64,000 bases of DNA from JAEUSG01 sp964590225. Lineage in GTDB: Bacteria; Fibrobacterota; OXYB2-FULL-49-7; JAEUSG01. A program made the position numbers and the translations under genes. The notes under the pieces are model-generated. The model did not search any database and was not told the origin of the DNA. It was given only the letters and a program-made list of their open reading frames with translations. Of this stretch, positions 51,340-60,217 are shown piece by piece (the first letter of the stretch is position 1; the number at the start of each line of letters is the position of its first letter). The stretch lies in NCBI GenBank assembly GCA_964590225.1, contig CAZPWS010000003.1, forward strand, positions 91,332 through 155,331. Reading direction: 5' to 3'.

Positions 51340-52512
51340 ATGCATAAGCGGTATATTACAAAGTGCATTCTTGAAGACTTAAATGACAAAAAGATGGTTT
51401 TTGTCGGAGGCCCCAGGCAGGTAGGCAAAACAACACTGGCAAGGTCCATCATCTCAGATAGTTTTAAATCTGCCTATTACTACAATTGGGATAATAGGAT
51501 AGATAGAAAAAGCATGATGAGCGGTGCATGGCCCAGCGACACAGAATTATTAATCCTTGACGAGCTCCATAAATTAAAGACATGGAAAAGATTTATCAAG
51601 GGAGAATACGATAAATATAAAGAGCATATTCGTTTTATGCTCACTGGTAGCGCAAGAATGGATGTTTACCGTAAAGGAGGAGATTCACTTCAGGGCAGAT
51701 ATCATTATTTCCGACTCCACCCATTTACAGTGGCAGAAGTCGAAGATAAAATCTTTACTGGCAAACCTTTTAAAGAATTGCAAATAGAAAGAGGCAACTT
51801 TCGAGAATCCTATAAATCCTTATATACCTTTGGAGGTTTTCCAGAGCCGTTCCTAAAACAGAATGAGAGAATTTTGCGCAGGTGGCATTCCGAAAAGATA
51901 GAGCGTATGTTCCGCGAGGACATTCTCGACCTTGCTGCCATACGGGATGTTGCTAACCTTAAACTACTTAGCGATATATTGCCGGAAAAAGTTGGTTCGT
52001 TATTATCTACAAACGCAATTCGTGAAGACCTGGAAGTTAGTTTCAAAGCTGTTGCACACTGGCTTAACATTCTTGAAACTTTTTACTATCACTTTCGCGT
52101 TTATCCTTTTACTTCAAAAACAATTCGCTCAATCAAGAAGGAGCCCAAGCTCTATCTGTGGGACTGGTCAGAGCTGGGCAAAGATTCGACACGCATGGAA
52201 AACATGATCGCATCACATCTTTTAAAATTTGTTCACTACTTGCATGATTACGAAGGATATAGGGCAGAATTATTTTTCATGCGTGATATGAATAAAAAAG
52301 AGGTGGACTTCATAGTAGCAATTGACGGAAAACCATGGTTTGCAGTCGAAGCGAAATCTCAGAGTACTCATCCTTCACCAAATCTAAAGCTATTTGCACA
52401 GAATTGGGCTATACCGCACTGTTATCAAGTTGTTGAGAAGACTGATGTCGATTTACTCCACAATGGCATCAGAATTGTTTCAGTAGATCGATTTTTAGCT
52501 TCGTTAGTTTAA
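51340..52512 (+). CDS. AAA ATPase with DUF4143-type C-terminus
   Basis: The protein has Walker A GGPRQVGKTT, Walker B LLILDELHKL, a sensor-like TGSARMDVY and then RYHYFRLHPFTVAEV. The DUF4143 region holds REDILDLAAIRDVANLKLLSD, and the nuclease-like tail has ELFFMRDMNKKEVDFIVAIDGKPWFAVEAKSQ, the D-x-E-x-K pattern of this family. These ATPases are widespread in anaerobes and often look mobile; their job is unsettled. It is a single gene between two operons, with a palindrome upstream and no clear ribosome site. Confidence 0.88.
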   Translation: MHKRYITKCILEDLNDKKMVFVGGPRQVGKTTLARSIISDSFKSAYYYNWDNRIDRKSMMSGAWPSDTELLILDELHKLKTWKRFIKGEYDKYKEHIRFMLTGSARMDVYRKGGDSLQGRYHYFRLHPFTVAEVEDKIFTGKPFKELQIERGNFRESYKSLYTFGGFPEPFLKQNERILRRWHSEKIERMFREDILDLAAIRDVANLKLLSDILPEKVGSLLSTNAIREDLEVSFKAVAHWLNILETFYYHFRVYPFTSKTIRSIKKEPKLYLWDWSELGKDSTRMENMIASHLLKFVHYLHDYEGYRAELFFMRDMNKKEVDFIVAIDGKPWFAVEAKSQSTHPSPNLKLFAQNWAIPHCYQVVEKTDVDLLHNGIRIVSVDRFLASLV

Positions 52513-52606
52513 GCACGCACTCGTTTTCATTTATTTTGGCTACAAACAAAGTTTATCTTCTGCGGTGCGCAATCTATAAAGTGCTTTAGTAAGGGGAATT
52601 TATTTT

Positions 52607-54742
52607 ATGAATGATTGTATTAATGCATTGTTATCGAAAATGACCCTTGATGAAAAAATTGGACAATTAACACAGATTGATGATGTTTCTGAAAATATTG
52701 AAGAATTGATACGATCAGGTAGCATCGGATCGATTCTTGGTGTTTTTAATCCTGAGAAAATAAACCAGTTGCAGGAAATTGCGATAAAAGAATCAAGACT
52801 TGCTATCCCACTTTTTAACGCCCTTGATGTCGTTCATGGTTACGAAACAATATTCCCTATTCCACTTGCATCATCCTGCTCGTGGAATCCTAAACTTGTG
52901 GAGGAGTCGGCAAAAGTTGCAGCAGAGGAGGCTGTGGCTGCTGGCGTAGATCTAACTTATGCTCCAATGGTGGATATATGTCGTGATCCAAGGTGGGGGA
53001 GAGTGGCTGAAGGTGGGGGCGAAGATCCATATCTTGTATCTGTTTTTTCAAGAGCCTATGTAAAAGGATTTCAGGAATATGTATCTGCTGATGGACGGCG
53101 GTTGCTTTCTTGTGTAAAACATTTTGCTGCTTATGGAGGTGCTGAATCAGGCAAGGATTATAATACAGTTGACATCTCGGAGAGAACTCTCAGAGATATA
53201 TACCTGCCTCCATTCAAGGCCGCGGTAGATGAGGGTGTGGCTGCTTTAATGCCCTCTTTTAATGAAATTAGCGGTATTCCGTCAACAATAAATCCCTTTC
53301 TTTTGCGTGATATTCTGCGTAAGGAGTGGCAGTATGAAGGGCTTGTTGTAAGCGATTATGCCGCAATTAACGAGACTATTGCACATGGCGTTTCGCATGA
53401 TTTAAAAGAGGCGTCAGAGAAGAGCATCATAGCCGGTACAGATGTTGATATGATGAGTCATGCGTACAGAAAGCATTTGAAAGAATTAGTAGAGACTGGA
53501 AAAGTTTCGCTTGCCCTAATTGACGAAGCTGTATTGCGTGTTTTGAGTCTGAAATATAAAGCTGGACTTTTTAAAAATCCATATGTTTCTAAGTCTGGTT
53601 TTCAGGTAATGGGTAATGGCGGCAAATCAAAAGCAAGGGAAGTGGCATACAAGCTCGCTTCGGAGTCGCTTGTATTGTTGAAAAATGAAAAAGGAATATT
53701 ACCGCTTGATAGTACGCAAAAAAAGAAGATAGCTATTATTGGGCCACTTGCTAAGGCAAAGCTTGCTCCGCTTGGATGTTGGCGCTGTTGCGGCAGGGAA
53801 AATGATACAGTATCTGTTTATGATGGGCTATCGGCTGTTGTTGATGATCATAGGGCGTTTTTGTTTGCGGAGGGGTGCGAAATAAGAAGTGAGAATAGAG
53901 AAAAAATTCATTCCGCAGTTGAAGTTGCGAAAGAGGCAGATGTAGTGATTGCTATTCTTGGTGAAGACGAAAAGATGAGCGGTGAAGCTCATTCTCGCGC
54001 TAAATTAGGTTTGCCTGGCGTTCAATCAGAACTATTGAGGGCACTTGTACAAACTGGTAAGCCTGTTGTTATGATTGTACTTGCTGGCCGTCCCCTTGCT
54101 ATCCCCGAAGAGATTGAAATGGTTGCCGCGTATATTCATGGCTGGCATCTTGGAACAGAAAGTGGTAATGCCATTGCTGGTGCCATCTTTGGTCTATTTA
54201 ATCCGAGTGGGAGATTGTCGATTTCTGTTCCAGTTGCAGAGGGGCAGATACCGGTTTACTACGCGCATAAAAATACTGGGCGGCCGGTTACGGGGAGTGG
54301 CACCATTCAGTTCAATCAGACGCATAAGTCGAATTATATCGATATACCGAACGATCCCCTCTTTCCGTTTGGTTTCGGTTTAAGTTATACCAGTTTCGCA
54401 TATTCAGACTTAGTAATAGACAACCCCAAGTTGTCAATAGATGATGAACTTAAAGTTTCGGTCAAGGTTTCAAATACTGGCGCTATCGACGGAGCAGAGA
54501 CAGTTCAGTTATATGTAAGAGATATTGTTGGAAGTGTTACGCGTCCAGTTAGGGAGCTAAAGGGGTTTAAAAAAGTTTTTATTAAGGCTGGTTTAAGTGA
54601 TTTAGTCGTTTTTAGGTTAAAAATTGCAGACCTCGGCTTCTATGGGATTGATCAAAATTATGTTATAGAGCAAGGGGAGTTTGAATTAATGGTTGGCAGT
54701 AATTCCGCTGATGGTTGTTGTGGAAAATTTATTGTAGAATGA
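52607..54742 (+). CDS. Glycoside hydrolase family 3 beta-glycosidase
   Basis: This 711-residue enzyme has the (beta/alpha)8 domain with LTLDEKIGQL-like start (MTLDEKIGQLTQID), NALDVVHGYETIFPIPLASS, YAPMVDICRDPRWGR, CVKHFAAYG, and the nucleophile Asp250 (EGLVVSDYAAI). The alpha/beta sandwich has GEDEKMSGEAHSRAKLGLPG, where the acid/base Glu is expected. A fibronectin-like domain ends the protein (TGAIDGAETVQLYV, RELKGFKK). There is no signal peptide, so it should act in the cytoplasm. Domain order is that of BglX-type enzymes. AAGGGGA precedes the ATG. Confidence 0.93.
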   Translation: MNDCINALLSKMTLDEKIGQLTQIDDVSENIEELIRSGSIGSILGVFNPEKINQLQEIAIKESRLAIPLFNALDVVHGYETIFPIPLASSCSWNPKLVEESAKVAAEEAVAAGVDLTYAPMVDICRDPRWGRVAEGGGEDPYLVSVFSRAYVKGFQEYVSADGRRLLSCVKHFAAYGGAESGKDYNTVDISERTLRDIYLPPFKAAVDEGVAALMPSFNEISGIPSTINPFLLRDILRKEWQYEGLVVSDYAAINETIAHGVSHDLKEASEKSIIAGTDVDMMSHAYRKHLKELVETGKVSLALIDEAVLRVLSLKYKAGLFKNPYVSKSGFQVMGNGGKSKAREVAYKLASESLVLLKNEKGILPLDSTQKKKIAIIGPLAKAKLAPLGCWRCCGRENDTVSVYDGLSAVVDDHRAFLFAEGCEIRSENREKIHSAVEVAKEADVVIAILGEDEKMSGEAHSRAKLGLPGVQSELLRALVQTGKPVVMIVLAGRPLAIPEEIEMVAAYIHGWHLGTESGNAIAGAIFGLFNPSGRLSISVPVAEGQIPVYYAHKNTGRPVTGSGTIQFNQTHKSNYIDIPNDPLFPFGFGLSYTSFAYSDLVIDNPKLSIDDELKVSVKVSNTGAIDGAETVQLYVRDIVGSVTRPVRELKGFKKVFIKAGLSDLVVFRLKIADLGFYGIDQNYVIEQGEFELMVGSNSADGCCGKFIVE

Positions 54743-54779
54743 GGTAGTGCTCTAATACTGGGATGCTTAAAACTTTTGT

Positions 54780-55652
54780 TTACATTATCTGGAAGAATAC
54801 TGCCGACTTTTCAAGTTCGTATTCAATGTCTTTGTATATTTTGTCAATTAGCTGCCGGCTAAATTTCAGATCGTCCCACACAGTGGAATTAAAAACAGGA
54901 ATTCGCTTGTCGCCGGGATTGCCTATACAAAGTGAGCGAGCAATAATATCCGCGGCGTGTACGGCGTAAACCATTGTTCTGTGCTGGCTTGCAAGTGCCG
55001 GCGAGTGGTGGTATGTAATGGCAGCCGTTAAATCCTCAGGAAGATTCCACTTGGCCGCAAGCCAGCCGCCTATTTCGTTGTGAGAAATGCCAGTGGCTTT
55101 TTTTTCTGCGTCCAGAAAAAGCATTGGTTCCTGTTGCAGCATAATCTGAACAGAATTAAATTCGTCAGGAAGGAATTTAAAAAGAATAACCTTTCCAATG
55201 TCGTGCAACAGTCCTGCAAGAAAACTTTCTTCGGCACTTCTGAAATTTACCTTTTTTGCAATCTCTTTTGCGATTACGCCCGTTGCGATAGAGTGGAGCC
55301 AGAATTTTTCGAGATCAAACGAGCCGGTTTGTCCCTTGCCTCCGAGTTTATCAAATACGGATGCGGTAAGAACAATGTTTTTAACGGTATTGAATCCCAA
55401 AATCACAATAGCATGCGTGATAGTGTTTACTCTTCCAGGAAAACCATAGAAAGCGGAATTAACAAGCCGCAAGACCTTTGAAGCCAGCGACTGGTCCATT
55501 GTAATAGCTTTACCAACCTCTTCTGCGGAAGTTCGTGGATTTTGCATCAGTGTGGTTATTTCCGAAATGACTTTTGGAAGTGTCGGGAGGGAAGATATCT
55601 TCTCTGTGACAAGTTTAAGCTTTTCTCGTGGATTTGAGGTGTGTTGTTCCAT
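54780..55652 (-). CDS. HDOD-domain signalling protein
   Basis: The protein carries an HDOD domain: ISSLPTLPKVISEITTLMQN, then SLASKVLRLVNSAFYGFPGR and INTITHAIVILGFNTVKNIVL-like sequence, and the degenerate HD centre FLAGLLHDIGKVILF with HNEIGGWLAAKWNLP. HDOD proteins act as scaffolds or phosphodiesterase-like sensors in cyclic-nucleotide and motility signalling. ATG 55652 is preferred; an in-frame ATG at 55724 would overlap the upstream gene by 44 bp and add an unmatched basic leader. It lies just after the DUF3391-like gene. Confidence 0.85.
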   Translation of the reverse strand: MEQHTSNPREKLKLVTEKISSLPTLPKVISEITTLMQNPRTSAEEVGKAITMDQSLASKVLRLVNSAFYGFPGRVNTITHAIVILGFNTVKNIVLTASVFDKLGGKGQTGSFDLEKFWLHSIATGVIAKEIAKKVNFRSAEESFLAGLLHDIGKVILFKFLPDEFNSVQIMLQQEPMLFLDAEKKATGISHNEIGGWLAAKWNLPEDLTAAITYHHSPALASQHRTMVYAVHAADIIARSLCIGNPGDKRIPVFNSTVWDDLKFSRQLIDKIYKDIEYELEKSAVFFQIM

Positions 55653-55680
55653 TTTTTTGCTCGTTCTCGGTGATCCTGAT

Positions 55681-56001
55681 TTATAACGATGTCTCGCGAC
55701 TTTTGTTGTAGTCCCTTGCAGCATCGTATATAATTCTCATTATGGGGTTTTTAAGAACATCCTTAAATACTTCGTCAAGTTGGTCAGATGATATTGCAAC
55801 TACAGGCGCTGCGTTGGGATCATCTGGTTCATCACCATCGCTGTGTATGAATACGAAGGAGATGTCCCAGTTCTTAAAACGGGAAATCATTGCCTGCTTT
55901 AACTCGATGCCCTCGCCGAGCAGTATATTCCCCGTGCTACCCATCAGAGGCTTGGCAAGCACCATACCGTCCTCAATATTATCAATGGCTATTTTCCTCA
56001 T
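55681..56001 (-). CDS. Stand-alone DUF3391-like small protein
   Basis: This 106-residue protein starts MRKIAIDNIEDGMVLAKPLM and continues GNILLGEGIELKQAMISRFKNWDISFVFIHSDG. It is the cap domain usually found in front of HD-GYP phosphodiesterases, as in the protein at 29283-30506, here without a catalytic domain. Its gene precedes the HDOD gene on the same strand, so together they may form a split version of a cap-plus-HD protein. Confidence 0.65.
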   Translation of the reverse strand: MRKIAIDNIEDGMVLAKPLMGSTGNILLGEGIELKQAMISRFKNWDISFVFIHSDGDEPDDPNAAPVVAISSDQLDEVFKDVLKNPIMRIIYDAARDYNKSRETSL

Positions 56002-56024
56002 ATATTAATGTCTAAAGATAGGTT

Positions 56025-56040
56025 AAAACAATATTGTTTT
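56025..56040. promoter_or_regulatory. Perfect 16-bp palindrome in divergent promoter region
   Basis: AAAACAATATTGTTTT is perfectly self-complementary. It lies between the DUF3391-like gene and the outer-membrane gene at 56140, upstream of the sigma-70 promoter. Operator function is inferred only from symmetry and position. Confidence 0.4.
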
Positions 56041-56067
56041 CCAACATAGAAATTAAAGCGCCTTTTA

Positions 56068-56096
56068 TTGACTTCAATATGAACTTTCTTTAATAT
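56068..56096 (+). promoter_or_regulatory. Sigma-70-type promoter
   Basis: TTGACT (56068-56073), a 17-bp spacer and TAATAT (56091-56096) match the housekeeping consensus closely. Transcription would begin near 56103, giving a leader of about 37 bases before GTG 56140. Confidence 0.75.
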
Positions 56097-56139
56097 TAAG
56101 GGCATTAGGTTTACCTCTTTATTGAAAGGAGTCTGTAAG

Positions 56140-57474
56140 GTGATAAAAAGAAACTCTGTAATCTTGGGTTTGTTTCTTGTCTCTCTTCTGTTTTCTACGG
56201 AGAGCAGAATTGAGAGTATGGGTAAAAAAGATGTCTTCTTTAGAGATGACATGAGCATTTTCTACAATCCGGCAAACATTGGAGTTCTCGGCAATTTTAT
56301 TACGGGTTCGCTTGGTTTTGTTTCCGACATCAAGGATACTTCCTATGTCGTAACAAAAGTTTATGGAGGCACTCAAAATGGTGGTACAGTAACGAATCCA
56401 GATAGTGTTGTGTTAAGAGAGGTTATAGAAAATAAAACAGCAACACCTACAAACCAGTGGTTTGGAATTGTTTATAGTCAGCCTGTTAATAAATCGATTT
56501 CTGTTTTGTTCGGTGCTGCGTTTAATAGAGACGATTATTACATGGATTTTTACAATGCCATCAGAACAAAGCGTATATATGCAACTTCTGTCTTTACTGG
56601 CGATAAGTATCTGCCTGAATTAAAGGGTAAATCAGACTATATCCTTGGAGTAAAAACAGGCAATATGAATTTTGCTATGTCACTTTATTCAGCAGCACAA
56701 CCTCTCGCTGAGGGTGGGACGCTTGTAGGCGGTAGAATTATCCCAGAGGTTGAATTAGATGTTTCGCTAAAGAAAATTTCTGTTGGTTCGGAACTTGGTT
56801 TAGGCGAAAATAGTCTTGAGGTTTTTGGCGCTTTGGGTATGCTCTCAATTTCTAATGTCAACAGAAGGGATGCTGTCTATAATTTACCATCAAATTCTGA
56901 TAATTCTGTATGGCTTGGAAGTAGATTCTTCTACAGAACAACCATTGGTGGCGGATTAACCTTTGTTCCCTCTCTTCGATATACTTCGATGTCTGGCACT
57001 GAGGCCGGCCTTGATTCAAGCTATTCGCTTCTTGATATTGGTCTTGGTATGAATTTACGGCTTGATGGCGGGTTTTTCTGGGCTGGCTTTCAGGGTGAAT
57101 CATACACCGCAACTACGCATAGTGATTCAGTTGAACTTTCTGGTCTTGGTGTCCGTTTCAGCTTTGGCATAGAAAAATCGCTCATATGGAAGTGGCTCAC
57201 TGTAAGAGTTGGGGGCAATAAATTTGTTGCAAAGGAGACTATAAAGGTCAAAGGTGGGAGTACCACTGAGCAGTGGGTTGAAAATGCGGTGGACAACGGT
57301 AGGTCTGATGATTTTCTTGGTTTTGGCATAGGGCTTAACTATCAGAATAGGCTCCGCTTTGATATAACACTTAACGAGGCGCTGCCCTATTTTAATCCGT
57401 TTGGCGATGGATTAAAAAATTCAAGCAACGGTGGACATATGCTTCTCCGTATATCATCAACCTTTAGCCTGTAA
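56140..57474 (+). CDS. Outer-membrane-protein-like, first of tandem paralogues
   Basis: A signal peptide (IKRNSVILGLFLVSLLFS-TES) leads to RIESMGKKDVFFRDDMSIFYNPANIG, a start shared with the next gene. The remaining sequence is beta-strand-rich, with AFNRDDYYMDFYNAIR, SLRYTSMSGTEAGLDSSYSLLDIG and RVGGNKFVAKE. It ends in LLRISSTFSL, with aromatic residues near the C-terminus as in barrels. No named family is recognised. GTG 56140 is taken as start because AGGAG stands 8 bases upstream; a TTG at 56122 would precede that site. Confidence 0.75.
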   Translation: MIKRNSVILGLFLVSLLFSTESRIESMGKKDVFFRDDMSIFYNPANIGVLGNFITGSLGFVSDIKDTSYVVTKVYGGTQNGGTVTNPDSVVLREVIENKTATPTNQWFGIVYSQPVNKSISVLFGAAFNRDDYYMDFYNAIRTKRIYATSVFTGDKYLPELKGKSDYILGVKTGNMNFAMSLYSAAQPLAEGGTLVGGRIIPEVELDVSLKKISVGSELGLGENSLEVFGALGMLSISNVNRRDAVYNLPSNSDNSVWLGSRFFYRTTIGGGLTFVPSLRYTSMSGTEAGLDSSYSLLDIGLGMNLRLDGGFFWAGFQGESYTATTHSDSVELSGLGVRFSFGIEKSLIWKWLTVRVGGNKFVAKETIKVKGGSTTEQWVENAVDNGRSDDFLGFGIGLNYQNRLRFDITLNEALPYFNPFGDGLKNSSNGGHMLLRISSTFSL

Positions 57475-57495
57475 TCGAATAGGAGCAAAAATATT

Positions 57496-58779
57496 ATGAA
57501 AAATAAAATGATCTTTTGCGCAGTTGTTGCAGCGGCTCTTTCGTTGTATGCAACAGAGGCCCGAGTTGAATCTATGGGAAGCAATAGCGAATTTATTAAG
57601 GACGATATATCTGTTTTTGTAAATCCGGCAACTGCTTTTGAACACGGTAATATGCTTGTTGGAGCTTTGGGCAGCTATTCCAAGATAAACGATTCATGGG
57701 TCCGTTCAGATGAGTGGTTCGGGGGTTGGGCAGTTTATCCGCTTGCTTCTGGTACTAAACTGCTGCTTGGTGCAACGCTTAACCGGCCCACCGAAGTAGA
57801 AAAAGAGTTAAGGGATTTAGATAACGATGATTTTTTTACCGTGCATTACAGTGAGCTTGATTCTACCGGTTCCGCTGCTCCTTGGTTAAGAAGGTACGGA
57901 ATAACGAGCAATCCTTCTCTATTTGCCGATTATCTTGAAGCTGTTGGAGATATTAGTAATCCCGCAGGTAAGATTTATCTGTTTGGAGGTGCTCAACTTG
58001 ACGATTATGCGATCGCGCTTGGATTGCGTTATGCCGGAAGCAGTACAAATGTTGGTAAAAATGATTTGAGTTCTATATCGATATTCGGCGTAAATGTCGG
58101 TTTTACTGGGAAAATGGATAATCATCTTATTGAGGCTGGTATCAATTTTACAAATGTTGGAATTAAGAGCAAGAGTTCTTTATTGCAAATGAATCTTGAC
58201 GATTCCTATTCTTCGTTTAAGATATTGCTAAGGGATTATATCTCGTTTAGTGATCGGTTGGCGCTTGTGCCGGTAGTTACTTTGGATAAAATCGCCCTAC
58301 TTGGTATCGATAATACGGATTTGGGAATCGGCGTTGGATTCAATCGCATACTGCATCAGGGACTGACATGGGCAGGTTTCAAATATGTATATCACACAGC
58401 AACTTTGCCAGATGTAATTGACGGATTAAATCGATACAGCGCATTGGATGCATGGCAGTTTAAGGTAGAGGAAACCTCCCATAGTCTCGTTTTTAACTTT
58501 GGTGTAGAAAAGAAAATGTTATGGGACTTCTTTACCTTGCGAGTTGGTGGAAATAAAGTTTTTGAATATCTTGAGAAATCTTCCGATGGTATAAGACTTA
58601 GCAAGGGATTATTTGAACGGGATGTTGACGCTGTTGCATGGGGTATTGCTCTTGGAACACCAGACGACAAACTTAAATTTGATGTTACTGTTTCTGAAGA
58701 GTTCCCCTACAGCAATATCCTTTCCGGTGGTGAGGGTGGTGTTTTAGTTACAAGGATCGCAGCTGCGCTTAAGTTTTAA
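57496..58779 (+). CDS. Outer-membrane-protein-like, second tandem paralogue
   Basis: This 427-residue protein has a signal peptide (KNKMIFCAVVAAALSLYA) followed by TEARVESMGSNSEFIKDDIS and FVNPATAFEHGNMLVGALGSY. The order of landmarks matches the upstream gene, including a late FTLRVGGNKVFEY and a LKFDVTVSEEFPYSN versus LRFDITLNEALPYFN. It is clearly a duplicate that diverged. It ends LVTRIAAALKF with the terminal Phe typical of outer-membrane barrels. It lies 21 bp after its paralogue behind AGGAG and is presumably co-transcribed. Confidence 0.77.
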   Translation: MKNKMIFCAVVAAALSLYATEARVESMGSNSEFIKDDISVFVNPATAFEHGNMLVGALGSYSKINDSWVRSDEWFGGWAVYPLASGTKLLLGATLNRPTEVEKELRDLDNDDFFTVHYSELDSTGSAAPWLRRYGITSNPSLFADYLEAVGDISNPAGKIYLFGGAQLDDYAIALGLRYAGSSTNVGKNDLSSISIFGVNVGFTGKMDNHLIEAGINFTNVGIKSKSSLLQMNLDDSYSSFKILLRDYISFSDRLALVPVVTLDKIALLGIDNTDLGIGVGFNRILHQGLTWAGFKYVYHTATLPDVIDGLNRYSALDAWQFKVEETSHSLVFNFGVEKKMLWDFFTLRVGGNKVFEYLEKSSDGIRLSKGLFERDVDAVAWGIALGTPDDKLKFDVTVSEEFPYSNILSGGEGGVLVTRIAAALKF

Positions 58780-60194
58780 TCTTTGAAGGAATTCATATTC
58801 TGGTTTGCCGGATTTATCAGAAATGTGACGCTCTCAATGTGCGCTGTTTGTGGAAACATGTCAATTGGCTGAACCGAAACAGTCTTGAATCCGTTGTTCA
58901 TTAGAAATCTGATGTCGCGGGCAAGGGTTGCAGGATTGCATGAGACATATATAAACACTCGCGGTCCCATTTTTACGACAGAATCAAGGAAAGATTGCTC
59001 GCACCCCTTTCTAGGGGGATCGGCAATAATAACCGAACATTTTTCGATTTCGGGAATAATTTTTTCACTTTTGCCGTGTATAAATGTAGCGTTTAAAGTA
59101 TTGTTAATTTTACGGTTCTTGTTTGCAAAATTTACCGCTTCACTATTTTCCTCAATTCCTATAACTTTTTTTACCTTTGTGGCTATTGGAATAGATAAGA
59201 AACCGGCTCCACAATAGGCATCAAGAACAGTGTCGTCCGAACGAAGATGCGTTGAGTAAAGTATAGTCTTGACCATTTCTGCGGCCTGAAACGGATTTAC
59301 TTGAAAAAAGGATGAGGGACCGATTTCGTACTGCCAGTCGATAATTTTTTCTACCAAAGTTGTTTGTCCGGCAAGATGGGTTGTTTTGCTTCCCATCACA
59401 GTATTGCCTTTGCTGTTATTTTCGGAATAAAATATTGAGCTAACCGTTTGATCTTTAGCAAGAATAGCATTAGCCAGCTTGCGAAGTGGTTCAATGGAGA
59501 GCCTGTGGCCTATAAGAACAGCCATTGCCTTGCCTGTAAATAGAGAAGTTCTTATTATAATGTGTCTAAGGCCGGTTGAGTGGCTGCTCTCGTTATAGGG
59601 CGGAATACCGCTTTCGAGAATTGTTTCCCTTACTGCCTTATAAGCTTTTTCGCCATTAAAGAGGTGAACAGGGCAAGATTCAACACGGATTATTTCGTGG
59701 CTTCCTTCCCTAAAGAAGCCAAAAGTTCTGTTCCTCTTTTGCATACGAAAAGGGAGTTCGATTTTGTTTCTATAATTTTTGATTTTTTGCGAAGGAATGC
59801 AAGGTTGTATTATTTCGGTACTGATGCCACACCTGTTAGTTAATTCCGAGACTATCCTTTCCCTCTTGTAAGCAGTTTGTTCAGGGTAGGAAAGGTGCAT
59901 TGTTTGGCAGCCACCGCATCGAGCAAAAAGTTCGCAGAATGGCTTGACCCTTGAAGTTGAGCCGTTTAGTCTTTCGAGCAGTTTGCCAACAATGAATGTT
60001 TTATGAACATCAGTTATCCGTACTTTAGCTATTTCACCAGGAAGCGCTCCTTGTACAAATGCAGTTATTCCGTCAATTGTTGCAACTCCTTCACCGTTTA
60101 TTCCAAGTCTATCGATTTTACAATCCACTATTGAATGTTTGAGCATGCCTGTAGTAGAAAAGGCCGGATTTTTTGTGTGTATGTCGTTATTCAT
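58776..60194 (-). CDS. rlmD: 23S rRNA (uracil-5-)-methyltransferase RlmD
   Basis: This SAM-dependent RNA methyltransferase carries an N-terminal TRAM domain (DCKIDRLGINGEGVATIDG, AFVQGALPGEIAKVRI). An iron-sulfur motif follows (CELFARCGGCQTMHLSY, with a further Cys in VESCPVH). The catalytic half has VDAYCGAGFLSIPIA-like motif I, DPPRKGCEQ and the nucleophile Cys in YVSCNPATLARD. RlmD modifies U1939; RumB-type and related tRNA enzymes share the layout, so the target position is an inference. ATG 60194 is chosen; a longer frame to 60299 would run into the divergent gene. It overlaps the outer-membrane gene's stop by 4 bp. Confidence 0.88.
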   Translation of the reverse strand: MNNDIHTKNPAFSTTGMLKHSIVDCKIDRLGINGEGVATIDGITAFVQGALPGEIAKVRITDVHKTFIVGKLLERLNGSTSRVKPFCELFARCGGCQTMHLSYPEQTAYKRERIVSELTNRCGISTEIIQPCIPSQKIKNYRNKIELPFRMQKRNRTFGFFREGSHEIIRVESCPVHLFNGEKAYKAVRETILESGIPPYNESSHSTGLRHIIIRTSLFTGKAMAVLIGHRLSIEPLRKLANAILAKDQTVSSIFYSENNSKGNTVMGSKTTHLAGQTTLVEKIIDWQYEIGPSSFFQVNPFQAAEMVKTILYSTHLRSDDTVLDAYCGAGFLSIPIATKVKKVIGIEENSEAVNFANKNRKINNTLNATFIHGKSEKIIPEIEKCSVIIADPPRKGCEQSFLDSVVKMGPRVFIYVSCNPATLARDIRFLMNNGFKTVSVQPIDMFPQTAHIESVTFLINPANQNMNSFKD

Positions 60195-60217
60195 TGGATA
60201 TAATATCTTTAATATGA

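Noticed and set aside
52505..52590. AAGCAC/GTGCTT pair between the ATPase and GH3 genes
   Set aside because: Six base pairs separated by a long loop are not convincing as a terminator or operator.
55080..55481. Plus-strand frames opposite the HDOD gene
   Set aside because: The HDOD protein on the minus strand is recognisable; the opposite frames are not.
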